Source of the DNA: Cytobacillus gottheilii
GTDB taxonomy: Bacteria; Bacillota; Bacilli; Bacillales; Cytobacillaceae
DNA: 64,000 nucleotides
NCBI RefSeq assembly: GCF_001636345.1
Contig: NZ_KV440945.1
Location: 367,340 to 431,339 of the forward strand
Direction: 5' to 3'
Part shown: piece after piece, positions 26,667 to 35,419 of the stretch
Layout: each line of letters begins with the position of its first letter
How positions within the stretch are numbered: the stretch's first letter is position 1
Position numbers and translations under genes: made by a program
Notes under the pieces: generated by a model
What the model was told of the DNA's origin: nothing
The model's database searches: none
Seen by the model: the letters and a program-made list of their open reading frames with translations, nothing else

Positions 26667-28160
26667 TTATCTGACACCCTTCATAAATGACTGAATCTTA
26701 GGGGATAGAGCAAATAAGATAATGGAAAGAAGAATCGATGCTCCTCCGATGACCCCAAAATACAGCATTTCTGTTTCCGGTGTATAAAATTTAACGATCT
26801 GCGCATTGATTGCTTGTGCAGCTGCGTTTGATAAAAACCATAAACTCATAGTTTGCGCAGAAAATGCAGCAGGTGCTAATTTTGTTGTTGCAGAAAGACC
26901 AACAGGTGATAAGCAAAGTTCACCTAATACGACGATAAAGTAGCTTAAAACGAGCCATAAAGGATTTACAAGTGAATCTGTGCCGCCAAAATATGCTGGC
27001 AATAAGATCACTAAGAATGAAATACCTGCAAATAGAAGACCTAAAGAGAATTTCTTAGGAACAGATGGCTGGCGATCTCCAAGCTTTACCCATAGCCAAG
27101 CAAATACCGGCGCAAAAATGATAATAAATAATGGGTTTAATGATTGGAACCAAGCTGGTGAAATATCAAAGCCTGCAATCTCAAGCTGTGTTCGCTTATC
27201 TGCATAGTTTGCCAAGATCGTAGACCCTTGTTCTTGGATAGCCCAAAACATGACTGACGCAATAAATAAAGGAATATATGCAATGATTCTTGAACGCTCG
27301 ACTGCAGTTGTTTTTGGACTGCGGTACATGACAATAAAGTAAGCAGTAGGAATCCCAATGCCCAGGATACCAATCAGTGTGATAAAGCTATCAAAAGTTA
27401 AAATACCCAGCGGAATTGTAATGGCAACTAGAATGGCTATGACAACTAGACCAATTCCGATAATTGTATATACTTTCTTCTTTTCAGCAGGAGAGAGCGG
27501 ATTCGCTACATATGTGCCTGCTAAACCTAAGTTTTTCTTTTTTGTAAATAAGAAGACCAATAATCCGATAAACATTCCAACTGCTGCGATGGCAAAACCA
27601 AGGTGGAAATCATGCTTCATTCCAACTTCACCAACAATCAGCGGTGCAAGGAAACCACCAAGGTTAATCCCCATATAGAAGATACTAAAGCCGGCATCAC
27701 GGCGATGATCTTCTTCACTGTAGATATCACCAACAACACTTGAAACATTAGGTTTTAATAAACCTGTACCTAGAACAATTAATACCATAGAAGTAAAGAA
27801 CATTGCGAGGCTTCCAGGGATCGCTAAAACGATATGTCCCAGCATAATTAAGATTCCGCCATAAAATACGGCTTTTGAGGTGCCAAAGATGCGGTCAGCC
27901 AGCCATCCTCCAATAATACCTGACATATAAACGAGGGAGCCATAAATGGACATAATAGCTAAAGCTGTCGGTTCATCTATGCCAAGGCCGCCTTTTGATA
28001 CTTCATAATACATATAATAGACGAGAATAGCACGCATTCCATAGTAAGAGAATCGTTCCCAGAACTCTGTAAAGAATAGGGTGAATAGCCCCTTAGGATG
28101 ACCAAAAAAGCCACGTTGAGGGACACTGGCCACAATTTTCTGTTTATTAAAGTCTGACAT
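26667..28160 (-). CDS. dtpT: POT family di/tripeptide:proton symporter
   Basis: A 497-residue proton-coupled oligopeptide transporter with about 14 membrane segments. Signatures: FFTEFWERFSYYGMRAILVYYM with the proton-coupling ExxERF motif in helix 1, GGWLADRIFGTSK in the first loop, and GINLGGFLAPLI plus the later FSLGLLFAG helix. AAGGAGGTTGTAAG precedes the ATG. It is monocistronic, with TATAAT-like sequence in the AT-rich region beyond 28180. It should import di- and tripeptides. Confidence 0.93.
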   Translation of the reverse strand: MSDFNKQKIVASVPQRGFFGHPKGLFTLFFTEFWERFSYYGMRAILVYYMYYEVSKGGLGIDEPTALAIMSIYGSLVYMSGIIGGWLADRIFGTSKAVFYGGILIMLGHIVLAIPGSLAMFFTSMVLIVLGTGLLKPNVSSVVGDIYSEEDHRRDAGFSIFYMGINLGGFLAPLIVGEVGMKHDFHLGFAIAAVGMFIGLLVFLFTKKKNLGLAGTYVANPLSPAEKKKVYTIIGIGLVVIAILVAITIPLGILTFDSFITLIGILGIGIPTAYFIVMYRSPKTTAVERSRIIAYIPLFIASVMFWAIQEQGSTILANYADKRTQLEIAGFDISPAWFQSLNPLFIIIFAPVFAWLWVKLGDRQPSVPKKFSLGLLFAGISFLVILLPAYFGGTDSLVNPLWLVLSYFIVVLGELCLSPVGLSATTKLAPAAFSAQTMSLWFLSNAAAQAINAQIVKFYTPETEMLYFGVIGGASILLSIILFALSPKIQSFMKGVR

Positions 28161-28475
28161 CTTACAACCTCCTTGTATAATATATTAATATAATACTTTT
28201 TTGGTTTTTGTGTCAAAACTTTATTCTGGAAATACTCTGAAATATTTTTAAATATGGAATGTATTTACTATGCTTAATTATTCTCATATTTTTCTAAAAT
28301 AATAGTTTATTTAGTTTTGCTGAATTTCATTTATTTGCGGTTCATTGCAGATTATATTGCAGCTTAATACTCTTCAAGTTACGTAAGTCGTGCCCTGCTG
28401 TCAGCATTAAATGGCGTTATAGAGGATGAAGCAGACCTCAGGGTGATGAAATCTATGAATAAAAGCTAGAAAGGG
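28161..28475. other. Gene-free AT-rich divergent region
   Basis: The region between the peptide transporter gene (minus) and the ParM-like gene (plus). The part next to the transporter contains ATTAATATAATAC, a likely -10 region for it. I see no gene or riboswitch in the rest; the motif cluster of the second half is listed separately. Confidence 0.5.
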
Positions 28476-28643
28476 TTTGTATGCAAATTTGAAAACTTGT
28501 ATACAATATTGAATACAAATGTAAACAAAAATGTATACATGTATACAAACTCGCACACATATTGATATAACGGTATGTATGCAAATATGTATACGTGTAA
28601 ACGGAAAGTGCAGACAAATCACAGTTGTTTACACTTTGTTTAC
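28476..28643. repeat. GTATAC/GTAAAC motif cluster, possible centromere-like site
   Basis: Within 168 bases there are four exact GTATAC hexamers (28499, 28533, 28541, 28589), two GTATGC variants (28479, 28577), two GTAAAC (28521, 28597) and two GTTTAC (28627, 28638). Most are embedded in a wider TGTATACA or TGTAAACA context. It lies directly before a ParM-like actin gene and a ParR-like gene, the place of parC in type II partition systems. It could equally be a set of operator sites for autoregulation by the RHH protein. Confidence 0.65.
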
Positions 28644-28758
28644 GTTTTTACGCTTATATTACGTTTTTACAAGAATAATTGATTAATCTACGAATCTCAT
28701 TTACTCTTGATGTATTACCTCTTTTTCTATTAAAAGAGTTGAAAGGATTGGATGAAGG

Positions 28759-29940
28759 ATGGTTAATTCAAGGATTGCTGCTGTTGATGTTGGAAATGAT
28801 TCGGTGAAAGCCATTTTTGGTAAGCTGGAAACAGAGATGAGCATCCCTAATGTAATTGCGCGAGATATTGAGGACAGACCAGTTATTGGTATTGAGGAGC
28901 TGGACAGCAAAAACCCTCTAGACGGATTACATATTAGAGTCCACTCCCCTGCTTTAAAAGAAAATAATGCGATATACAGAGTTGGCAGTTTAGCCACTAA
29001 AAGTGATAATGCATCAGAATTAGATCCAGGCAGCAGCAAGTCGGAGGAAGATCAGACGCTTATTATGCTTTTTGCTGCACTTGCACTGGATGCAGTAGAA
29101 GCTGAAAAAACGGAAAAGTTCAAAAAGTCAGGAAATACCATTGATGCAAGCTATATGCTTGGAACAGGTCTTCCTCTTCGTGAAGTAAAAGAAGGCAAGG
29201 ATGCCGGCTATCGTTCAAAGCTATTAGGCTCTGTTCATCAGGTGGAATTTTTAATCACACCAAAATATCAAGGGCTTAAAGTGAATATAAAATTTGAAGA
29301 AGTAAAGGTTTATCCGGAAGGCTTTGCTGCGTTTATTAATTTGGTCATGGACAATGACTTAAACATTATCAATAAGGATTTAATTGATAAGCGAATTTTA
29401 ATTCAGGATATTGGCGGGCTTTCCACTGATATTGCTGTCATTAAAGACCGCAATGTAGATGATGATAAGGCGCAGGGCTTTAATCTAGGTGTGTCAGAAG
29501 CACTGGAAGCCATCCGCGAAGAGATTCGCAGCAAGCATGGCGTTGAATTAGACAGCCGCAGAGATGTGGTAGAAATTATTACAAAAAAGAATGATCGCAA
29601 TCATATTATGGTAAAAGGAAGCAGAACGAGCGTTCATGATATTACAGACAGAATCCTGCTTGACCTAGCCAAGAAGCAGTATCGCCTGCTGCGCAATATA
29701 TGGCAGAAGAATTCACAGACTGAAATTTGCTATTTTGTTGGCGGCGGTTCAACCGTTTTAAAGGATTATCTAAAAGCATTAAATAATAGCTTAGACGGTT
29801 ATAACATTGACTTTTTTGAGGATGAAAAGGAAAGCATTTGGATGATGTCCAATGCCTACTATAAGCTGATTTCAGATTATAAAAGAAGAGTGGACAAGGA
29901 TTCTGCTGCGCAGGATAAAAAGCCAGTAGAGGCAAACTAG
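28759..29940 (+). CDS. ParM/StbA-like bacterial actin
   Basis: A 393-residue actin-fold ATPase. Phosphate-1 motif AAVDVGNDSVKAIFG at about 7-21, phosphate-2 motif QDIGGLSTDIAVI at 216-228 and the adenosine motif YFVGGGSTVLKDY at 325-337 are clear, in the order of the ParM/StbA/Alp family. It polymerises in known relatives to push or pull DNA. The neighbour at 29951 looks like its DNA-binding adaptor, and the motif cluster upstream could be the DNA site. The gene is on what looks like a chromosome, with no rep gene near. Relatives of this type do occur in chromosomes of Bacillaceae; their role there is not known to me. Confidence 0.88.
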   Translation: MVNSRIAAVDVGNDSVKAIFGKLETEMSIPNVIARDIEDRPVIGIEELDSKNPLDGLHIRVHSPALKENNAIYRVGSLATKSDNASELDPGSSKSEEDQTLIMLFAALALDAVEAEKTEKFKKSGNTIDASYMLGTGLPLREVKEGKDAGYRSKLLGSVHQVEFLITPKYQGLKVNIKFEEVKVYPEGFAAFINLVMDNDLNIINKDLIDKRILIQDIGGLSTDIAVIKDRNVDDDKAQGFNLGVSEALEAIREEIRSKHGVELDSRRDVVEIITKKNDRNHIMVKGSRTSVHDITDRILLDLAKKQYRLLRNIWQKNSQTEICYFVGGGSTVLKDYLKALNNSLDGYNIDFFEDEKESIWMMSNAYYKLISDYKRRVDKDSAAQDKKPVEAN

Positions 29941-29950
29941 GTGATGCTGT

Positions 29951-30553
29951 ATGGCTTCTGAAATGAAAAGAGGGCAATCTATTTCCTTTCGTATCCCCTC
30001 TGATACACCTGACCATATTATAAAGAGCTTACAAAAGCTCCGTGAAACGGAAAGAAGAAATTTTTCGAGCAAGATGGCGGAATTCGTTATAAACGGCGTC
30101 GGCACCATGAGCTCAAGCGGACGGGAAACGATTCGTATTCCAATGCCAAGGAACTTAACGAAGTCACAGAAAGACTGGCTGAAGCATGAGCACTCAGAGG
30201 CCTTGTTAGGAAGTATTGTTTATCAGCTCATTAATGACCCGGTCAGAGCAACAACACTGCTAGCGGCCCTTAACAGCAAATCAACTGATATTGAAGAAGC
30301 TTTGTATTTACAGGAAGCGGCTGCTTCCGATAAGACAGCTGAAGAAATGCCTGCTCTGCCTGACACCCCAGAGGAAGAACTGTTTCAAGAACAAAATGAC
30401 ATCATGCAAGATGATTCAGATGATGATTTTGCAGATTTTAATTGGGAAGATGCTAAAAAAGATCTTGAACAGGAGCGTTCGGTTAAAAGTGAAGAACAAA
30501 CAGAGGATTTGGACGAGCTTTTAGGCGGATTTTTAGCTCATATGAATCGCTGA
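29951..30553 (+). CDS. ParR-like DNA-binding protein with acidic tail
   Basis: A 200-residue protein starting 10 bases after the ParM-like gene, with AGGTGATG ahead. Residues about 9-52 read as a ribbon-helix-helix: a short strand (SISFRIPSD), a first helix, then a second helix FSSKMAEFVINGV. Residues 60-115 form a second helical part. From about residue 120 the chain is strongly acidic (TPEEELFQEQND, DDSDDDFADF), ending in a short helix with LDELLGGFLAHM, which could contact the actin filament as ParR C termini do. No close family is recognised; the role is inferred from gene order and fold. Confidence 0.7.
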   Translation: MASEMKRGQSISFRIPSDTPDHIIKSLQKLRETERRNFSSKMAEFVINGVGTMSSSGRETIRIPMPRNLTKSQKDWLKHEHSEALLGSIVYQLINDPVRATTLLAALNSKSTDIEEALYLQEAAASDKTAEEMPALPDTPEEELFQEQNDIMQDDSDDDFADFNWEDAKKDLEQERSVKSEEQTEDLDELLGGFLAHMNR

Positions 30554-30561
30554 TATGTGAA

Positions 30562-30600
30562 GAGGACATCCTATTTTATTAGGGTGTCCTTTTGTTTTTT
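30562..30600 (+). terminator. Terminator of the ParM-ParR-like operon
   Basis: AGGACATCCT and AGGGTGTCCT form a stem followed by a T-rich run, so the two genes are a closed unit apart from the flavoprotein gene that follows. Confidence 0.85.
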
Positions 30601-30627
30601 ATTCTCTATATAGGAAGGGTCTTGAAA

Positions 30628-31527
30628 ATGAACTATGATTGTTTAATTATCGGTGGCGGCATAGCAGGACTGCAGGCAGCTATTCAGTTAGGAAGATATA
30701 AACATCGTGTCCTGGTGATTGATGCTGGGGGAGGACGATCAGAAATATGCAAAAGCTATCATAATATTCTTGGGTATCCTGACGGGGTAAGCGGTCAAAC
30801 TTTAAGAGGTCTTGGCAAAAAACAAGCAGAAAGCCTGGGAATTCAGTTTGTAAAAGGAAAGGCTGTTAAGGCTCGGAAGGAAGCAGACCAGTTTGTTATT
30901 ACGCTTGAATCAGGAGAGACGTTTCAAAGTGCCCGATTATTGCTTGCTACAGGCGTAATGGACAGAATTCCTCCAATTCCCGGTATCATGCCATGTCTTG
31001 GAACATCCATCTATGTATGTCCGGACTGTGATGGCTATGAAGTATTAAATAAAAAAACAATTGTCATTGGTTCTGGTAATGCAGGAGCAAATAAAGCTCT
31101 TACAATTGCTTACTGGACCACTGATATTATTATGATTAATCATGAAGAAGGAATGCCGGATGAACTTTTGCAAAAACAAATGCAAAGAAAAGGAATACAG
31201 CTTATTCAGGCAGATATATTAGAAGCATTGTCGGAGGGTGATGCTTTTCAAGGCGTTCTTTTAAAAAATGGAGAACGTATATATGCTGAAAAGGCCTTTT
31301 TAGGGTTCGGAGGTACGGCTGTCCATTCGAACTTAGCAGAACAGCTTGGGGCTGAAATTATGGAAAATAGGCATATCATTGTCAACCCGCGAACAAAAAT
31401 GACGAATGTTCCCAATGTATGGGCAATAGGTGATGTAATTGCTCACTCGGAGCAGGTTACCATTGCGATGGGCGATGGCTCACAAGCAGCTATTTGGATT
31501 CACAAATCGCTAATGCCAAACCAATAA
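30628..31527 (+). CDS. Thioredoxin-reductase-like FAD/NAD(P)H oxidoreductase
   Basis: A 299-residue two-dinucleotide-domain flavoprotein. FAD motif IIGGGIAGLQAA begins at residue 7; the redox pair CPDC with the following DGYEV lies near residue 132; the NAD(P) motif IVIGSGNAGANKA follows, and the late AIGDV closes the FAD site. The sequence belongs with the TrxB-like proteins rather than classical TrxB, since its NADPH motif and lengths differ; the partner is unknown. The ATG at 30628 with AGGAAGGG ahead is chosen over an upstream in-frame start at 30592 that lies inside the terminator. Confidence 0.88.
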   Translation: MNYDCLIIGGGIAGLQAAIQLGRYKHRVLVIDAGGGRSEICKSYHNILGYPDGVSGQTLRGLGKKQAESLGIQFVKGKAVKARKEADQFVITLESGETFQSARLLLATGVMDRIPPIPGIMPCLGTSIYVCPDCDGYEVLNKKTIVIGSGNAGANKALTIAYWTTDIIMINHEEGMPDELLQKQMQRKGIQLIQADILEALSEGDAFQGVLLKNGERIYAEKAFLGFGGTAVHSNLAEQLGAEIMENRHIIVNPRTKMTNVPNVWAIGDVIAHSEQVTIAMGDGSQAAIWIHKSLMPNQ

Positions 31528-31610
31528 AAGGATAAGGAATAAAATAACATTTATTAACTTCCTGTTTTTGCATATAATGGTGTAAGATTATATATAGAAA
31601 AGGTGAAATT

Positions 31611-32054
31611 TTGGAAACAGGACTAAAAAATAGGCTTTATTCTTTGCTGGAACGGTCCGGAAGTAAAGCAATCGTTCAATTTGAATCATTTTTCCCTGGA
31701 GAGCGTTTTGCTGGAGGCAAATACCATATAGGTACCCATACAATTACTTTGTATTTAGAAGAGATAAAAGGACAATGTTTGCAATTGTTTTCGTCATTAG
31801 ATTTCTTTAATGAATATATAGAAATTGTTTTTGCACATGAAATTGGTCATGCGGAAGACAAAAATTTACTATGGCTTGCCGATCAGCTTGATCTTGCTGA
31901 AACAGAAACAGAAAGGCTTGGCATAGCGCTGCAGATTGAAGAAAATGCCTGGAACTTCGCTGAGAGTGTCATCGGGAGCGACAGCGAACTATTCCAAGTC
32001 ATCAAGACACATTCACTTCAGCCATATCGAGATCAGCTGCTGGTAGGGGCTTAA
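31611..32054 (+). CDS. Small zincin-like protein with HEIGH motif
   Basis: A 147-residue cytoplasmic protein, no signal peptide, starting at a TTG preceded by AAAGGTG. VFAHEIGHAED near residues 76-86 is a textbook HExxH zinc-metallopeptidase motif; a Glu about 30 residues later (QIEENAWNFAE) is a good third ligand, as in gluzincins and ImmA/IrrE-like proteases. I do not recognise the family. It has no HTH domain. Neighbours (TrxR-like and DUF4181 proteins) do not reveal a target. Confidence 0.75.
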   Translation: METGLKNRLYSLLERSGSKAIVQFESFFPGERFAGGKYHIGTHTITLYLEEIKGQCLQLFSSLDFFNEYIEIVFAHEIGHAEDKNLLWLADQLDLAETETERLGIALQIEENAWNFAESVIGSDSELFQVIKTHSLQPYRDQLLVGA

Positions 32055-32100
32055 AACTTTTATAAAATGCACGGCCGATAATGAGAGGGAGGAATTAATA

Positions 32101-32439
32101 GTGGACAATTTTATCATACTGCCATTAATCGTGATTATTCTTTCTCTTTCTCATTTATTATTAAGAAAAATCTTTTTTGGCAATGAGAAAGCAGAGAGGG
32201 AGTACGGGGCAGTAAAAGCGGATTTAATTGGGAAGCCTCTTCTTTTTCTCATGATGATTATAATCTATTCACTATTTATAGAAGAAAATATGATAGAGTG
32301 GTTCTTCATTGCTGTTGTCATAACAATAATGGGGTTTCAAACTTTCATAGACTGGAAATACCTTAAAGGATCCAAACAGTATATCCTTTCGTTGGCAGTG
32401 GGTATTTTAGGTGTGGGGCTTGTTGGTGTTTTTATGTAA
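32101..32439 (+). CDS. DUF4181 family small membrane protein
   Basis: A 112-residue protein with four probable membrane segments (about 5-24, 48-62, 66-84, 93-111), recognised as DUF4181, a Bacillaceae family of unknown role. The short KIFFGNEKAEREYG segment after the first helix is typical. It starts with GTG, preceded by GAGGGAGG. It lies 46 bases after the HEIGH protein gene and may be cotranscribed with it. Confidence 0.78.
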   Translation: MDNFIILPLIVIILSLSHLLLRKIFFGNEKAEREYGAVKADLIGKPLLFLMMIIIYSLFIEENMIEWFFIAVVITIMGFQTFIDWKYLKGSKQYILSLAVGILGVGLVGVFM

Positions 32440-32576
32440 AATCCTCAAAATAGGCACCTTTTTGTGAAAGTTCCTAAGTCTTTTTTATTATCTAAAAACA
32501 GTTGAAAAAATTCTTTGTAAGCGTTACACTGAGCATAGCAATAGTGAATGTTTCACAGCTTTTTTTTGAAGTGAAA

Positions 32577-32592
32577 TGCAAACGTTTGCGCA
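32577..32592 (+). promoter_or_regulatory. cre site before the alpha-glucosidase gene
   Basis: TGCAAACGTTTGCGCA contains the CcpA/LacI-type core TGNAANCGNTTNCG and is nearly palindromic about ACGT. It lies about 50 bases before the glucosidase start, so it could serve CcpA or a LacI-type sugar repressor. Confidence 0.65.
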
Positions 32593-32637
32593 CAAGGGAA
32601 AAATACGGATAGAAACTCTATTTAATGGGGGGTTCAT

Positions 32638-34296
32638 ATGAAAAAAATATGGTGGAAAGAAGCTATAGGGTACCAAATTTATCCCCGCAGTTTTCAAGAT
32701 TCAAATGGTGATGGAATCGGTGATCTTCAAGGGATCATACAACGGCTGGATTATATTAAAGATTTAGGAATAGATGTCATTTGGATTTGTCCAATGTATA
32801 AATCACCGAACGATGATAACGGATATGATATTTCGGATTATCAGGATATTATGGAAGACTTTGGAACAATGGCGGATTTTGATGAGCTTTTAAAAGAAGT
32901 TCATAAACGCGGAATGAAGCTGATTCTTGACCTCGTTTTAAACCATTCAAGTGACGAACACGAATGGTTTATTGAATCAAAGTCTTCAAAGGATAATCCA
33001 AAGCGTGACTGGTATATTTGGAGAGATGCCAAAAAAGGCAAAGAGCCAAACAACTGGGAAAGCATCTTTGGAGGCTCTGCATGGCAATACGATGAAACAA
33101 CAGATCAATATTATCTTCATGTTTTCTCTACAAAACAGCCAGATTTAAACTGGGAAAATGAAGAAGTGCGGGATGCGCTTTATGACGCAGTAAATTGGTG
33201 GCTGGAAAAAGGAATTGATGGCTTTAGAATTGATGCGATCAGTCACATAAAGAAACGTCCAGGATTTCCTGATATGCCTAACCCGAAAAAGAAACAATAT
33301 GTGTCATCTTTTGATATGCATATGAATCAGGAAGGCATTCATCCTTTCTTAGAAGAGTTTAAAGAGCGCACCTATGCCAACTACGATGTCATGACTGTTG
33401 GAGAAGCAAATGGTGTATCAGTTGATGAAGCAGATCTATGGGTTGGTGAAAAAGAAGGAAAAATGGATATGATTTTTCAATTCGAGCATTTAGGGCTATG
33501 GGATGCTGAAACGAATCCTGTTCTTGATATTGTAGAATTGAAAAAAGTCCTCTCAAGATGGCAAAAAGGGCTTGAAAGTGATGGCTGGAATGCCCTTTTT
33601 ATTGAAAATCATGATAAGCCACGTATTGTATCAACATGGGGCAATGATGATAAATATTGGTATGAAAGTGCAACGGCCATGGCAACGATGTATTTTCTTA
33701 TGCAAGGAACACCATTTATTTATCAGGGGCAGGAAATCGGCATGACGAATGTGCACTATCCTTCCATTGATGATTATGATGATGTGGCAACTAAGAATAT
33801 TTATCGATTTAAAAGTGAAGAAGGAGTGCCTCATGAAGAAATTATGAAGATTCTTTGGGCATCTTCACGCGACAATAGCCGAACTCCGATGCAATGGTCC
33901 TCTCAGGATCAAGCTGGATTTACAAATACGCAGCCTTGGATGAAGGTGAACCCAAATTATCTTCAAATTAACGTGGAAGAACAGCTGAAGGATCCACATT
34001 CAGTTCTATCATTTTATAAAAAAATGATTCAGCTGAAAAAAAATCATGAGCTCTTTACGTATGGCATTTATGATTTGCTTCTGGAAGAGGATGAACAAAT
34101 CTATGCGTACACAAGAACTTACGAAAAAGAGCAGGTTGTGGTCATCACTAATTTATCCATGGAGGAAGCCACATTCACCTCTGACTTTACGCTGAACCAA
34201 GAAAAGTTACTATTGCACAATTACCGTGACATTCTTCATGAACCAACGAAGAAAATTGCCTTAAAGCCATACGAAGCACGTGTATATCGAATCTAA
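32638..34296 (+). CDS. malL: Alpha-glucosidase, GH13 (oligo-1,6-glucosidase type)
   Basis: A 552-residue cytoplasmic glucoside hydrolase. GH13 regions in order: DLVLNHSSDEH (region I), GFRIDAISH with the nucleophile Asp near 199, VGEANG with the acid Glu near 255, and FIENHDKPR (region IV). The start WWKEAIGYQIYPRSF and length match B. subtilis MalL and Bacillus oligo-1,6-glucosidases; a trehalose-6-phosphate hydrolase (TreA/TreC) is the main alternative. No transporter gene is adjacent. GGGGGG precedes the ATG, and a cre-like site lies upstream. Confidence 0.88.
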   Translation: MKKIWWKEAIGYQIYPRSFQDSNGDGIGDLQGIIQRLDYIKDLGIDVIWICPMYKSPNDDNGYDISDYQDIMEDFGTMADFDELLKEVHKRGMKLILDLVLNHSSDEHEWFIESKSSKDNPKRDWYIWRDAKKGKEPNNWESIFGGSAWQYDETTDQYYLHVFSTKQPDLNWENEEVRDALYDAVNWWLEKGIDGFRIDAISHIKKRPGFPDMPNPKKKQYVSSFDMHMNQEGIHPFLEEFKERTYANYDVMTVGEANGVSVDEADLWVGEKEGKMDMIFQFEHLGLWDAETNPVLDIVELKKVLSRWQKGLESDGWNALFIENHDKPRIVSTWGNDDKYWYESATAMATMYFLMQGTPFIYQGQEIGMTNVHYPSIDDYDDVATKNIYRFKSEEGVPHEEIMKILWASSRDNSRTPMQWSSQDQAGFTNTQPWMKVNPNYLQINVEEQLKDPHSVLSFYKKMIQLKKNHELFTYGIYDLLLEEDEQIYAYTRTYEKEQVVVITNLSMEEATFTSDFTLNQEKLLLHNYRDILHEPTKKIALKPYEARVYRI

Positions 34297-34370
34297 CTTA
34301 TGATTCCCTCTTTCCTATAAATTGGGGAAAAATGTTATAATGGTTTTAAAATGACATAGGGTGTTTAAAA

Positions 34371-34850
34371 ATGGCCAAAGGAAAAACAAACGCAATGCGC
34401 TTTCTGGATTCGCACAAAGTTCCCTATGAATTTATTTCATATGAAATAAATGACGGGAAAATTGATGGAATCTCAGTTGCTGAGAAAATAAAAAAAGATC
34501 CAGAAATGGTTTATAAAACCTTGGTGCTAAAAGGCTCCAGCAATAGTGTATATGTTTTTATAGTACCTGTAGAAAAAGAACTGGATCTAAAAAAAGCGGC
34601 GAAAGCAGCAGAAGAAAAGAAGATTGAAATGGTGCCAGTCAACGATATCCAAAAGCTGACTGGTTATATACGCGGCGGCTGCTCGCCACTGGGCATGAAA
34701 AAGCTGTACCCAACTTTCCTGGCGCAAGAGGCGGACGATCTGCATAGAATTATCGTCAGCGGCGGCCGTATTGGTGCTCAAATAGAATTAGAAACAGAAA
34801 AACTAATAAAAGCGATCTCTGCTAAGCTGGCAGAAATCACAACAAACTAA
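34371..34850 (+). CDS. ybaK: Cys-tRNA(Pro)/Cys-tRNA(Cys) deacylase YbaK
   Basis: A 159-residue trans-editing factor of the YbaK/EbsC group that removes cysteine from mischarged tRNA(Pro). The family pattern is complete: KTNAMRFLDSHKVPYEF at the start (shortened), YKTLVLKG with the catalytic Lys near 46-50, and GYIRGGCSPLGMKK with the GG-SP motif near residue 100-113, ending with SGGRIGAQIEL. The ribosome site is weak (AGGGTG). It is monocistronic with a terminator right after the stop. Confidence 0.93.
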   Translation: MAKGKTNAMRFLDSHKVPYEFISYEINDGKIDGISVAEKIKKDPEMVYKTLVLKGSSNSVYVFIVPVEKELDLKKAAKAAEEKKIEMVPVNDIQKLTGYIRGGCSPLGMKKLYPTFLAQEADDLHRIIVSGGRIGAQIELETEKLIKAISAKLAEITTN

Positions 34851-34877
34851 GAGACGGGGAGAATCTGTCTCTTTTTG
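34851..34877 (+). terminator. Terminator of ybaK
   Basis: GAGACGGGGAGAATCTGTCTC is a hairpin followed by TTTTT, starting right after the stop codon. Confidence 0.85.
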
Positions 34878-34970
34878 TTGTGCCGCGAAGAAAGGGGAAG
34901 GAGCGGGATTTATAGTGTGTATCTGAAATTGGCTTGGGGATTATTGAGATGGCCGGTTTGCAGGGGATAT

Positions 34971-35245
34971 CGATCATTTCCCAAAGGTTTTCGATCATTT
35001 CCTGGAATTATTCAATCATTTTTTAAAGATTTTCGATCAATTTCTTGGTTTTTTCGATGAATTGACCAATCTAAGAGTATTTGGGATTCAAAAATTGGGC
35101 TTTCCTTTCAAAAAAGCGGGCTTTCCCTCAAACATTCAGGTTTTCCTATCAAAAAAGCGGACATTCCCATCAAACATTCAGGATTTCCTATCAAAATAAT
35201 TAAACTTCCTATCAAATCCCGCCGATTTCCTATCAAATCCAATCA
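34971..35245. repeat. Phased 21-bp intergenic array, about 13 units
   Basis: In the left part CGATCA-like anchors start at 34971, 34992, 35013, 35034 and 35055, each exactly 21 bp apart. In the right part the TTCC of a TTTCCTATCAAA core starts at 35102, 35123, 35143, 35164, 35185, 35206 and 35227, spaced 20-21 bp. A degenerate unit joins the two parts. The core and spacing equal those of the array at 5549-5630. No reading frame with coding character crosses it. It is between the ybaK terminator and the coat-like gene. Confidence 0.85.
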
Positions 35246-35352
35246 TCCCACATAAAATGATTTCCCTAAGCATAAGGACCAAACTACAATACAGAAACAA
35301 GTCATCAGTTTCCAAGAAATCAAAGTGGTCAAACACCCGCCTTAGCCAGATT

Positions 35353-35361
35353 GCATAATAT
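35353..35361 (+). promoter_or_regulatory. CATAATATA, possible sporulation-sigma -10
   Basis: CATAATATA matches the CATANNNTA -10 of sigma-E/sigma-K promoters and lies about 60 bases before the coat-like gene. A matching -35 is not convincing, so this is a weak call. Confidence 0.3.
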
Positions 35362-35419
35362 AGTCTGAACAAAATTCGAATAAACACAAATATAGACTGT
35401 CTTGAGGGGAGATTGAATC

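Noticed and set aside
28407-28622. Minus-strand frame of 71 codons upstream of the ParM-like gene
   Set aside because: It is rich in His, Ile, Cys and Val from translation of the GTATAC/TGTAAAC motif cluster and has no ribosome site.
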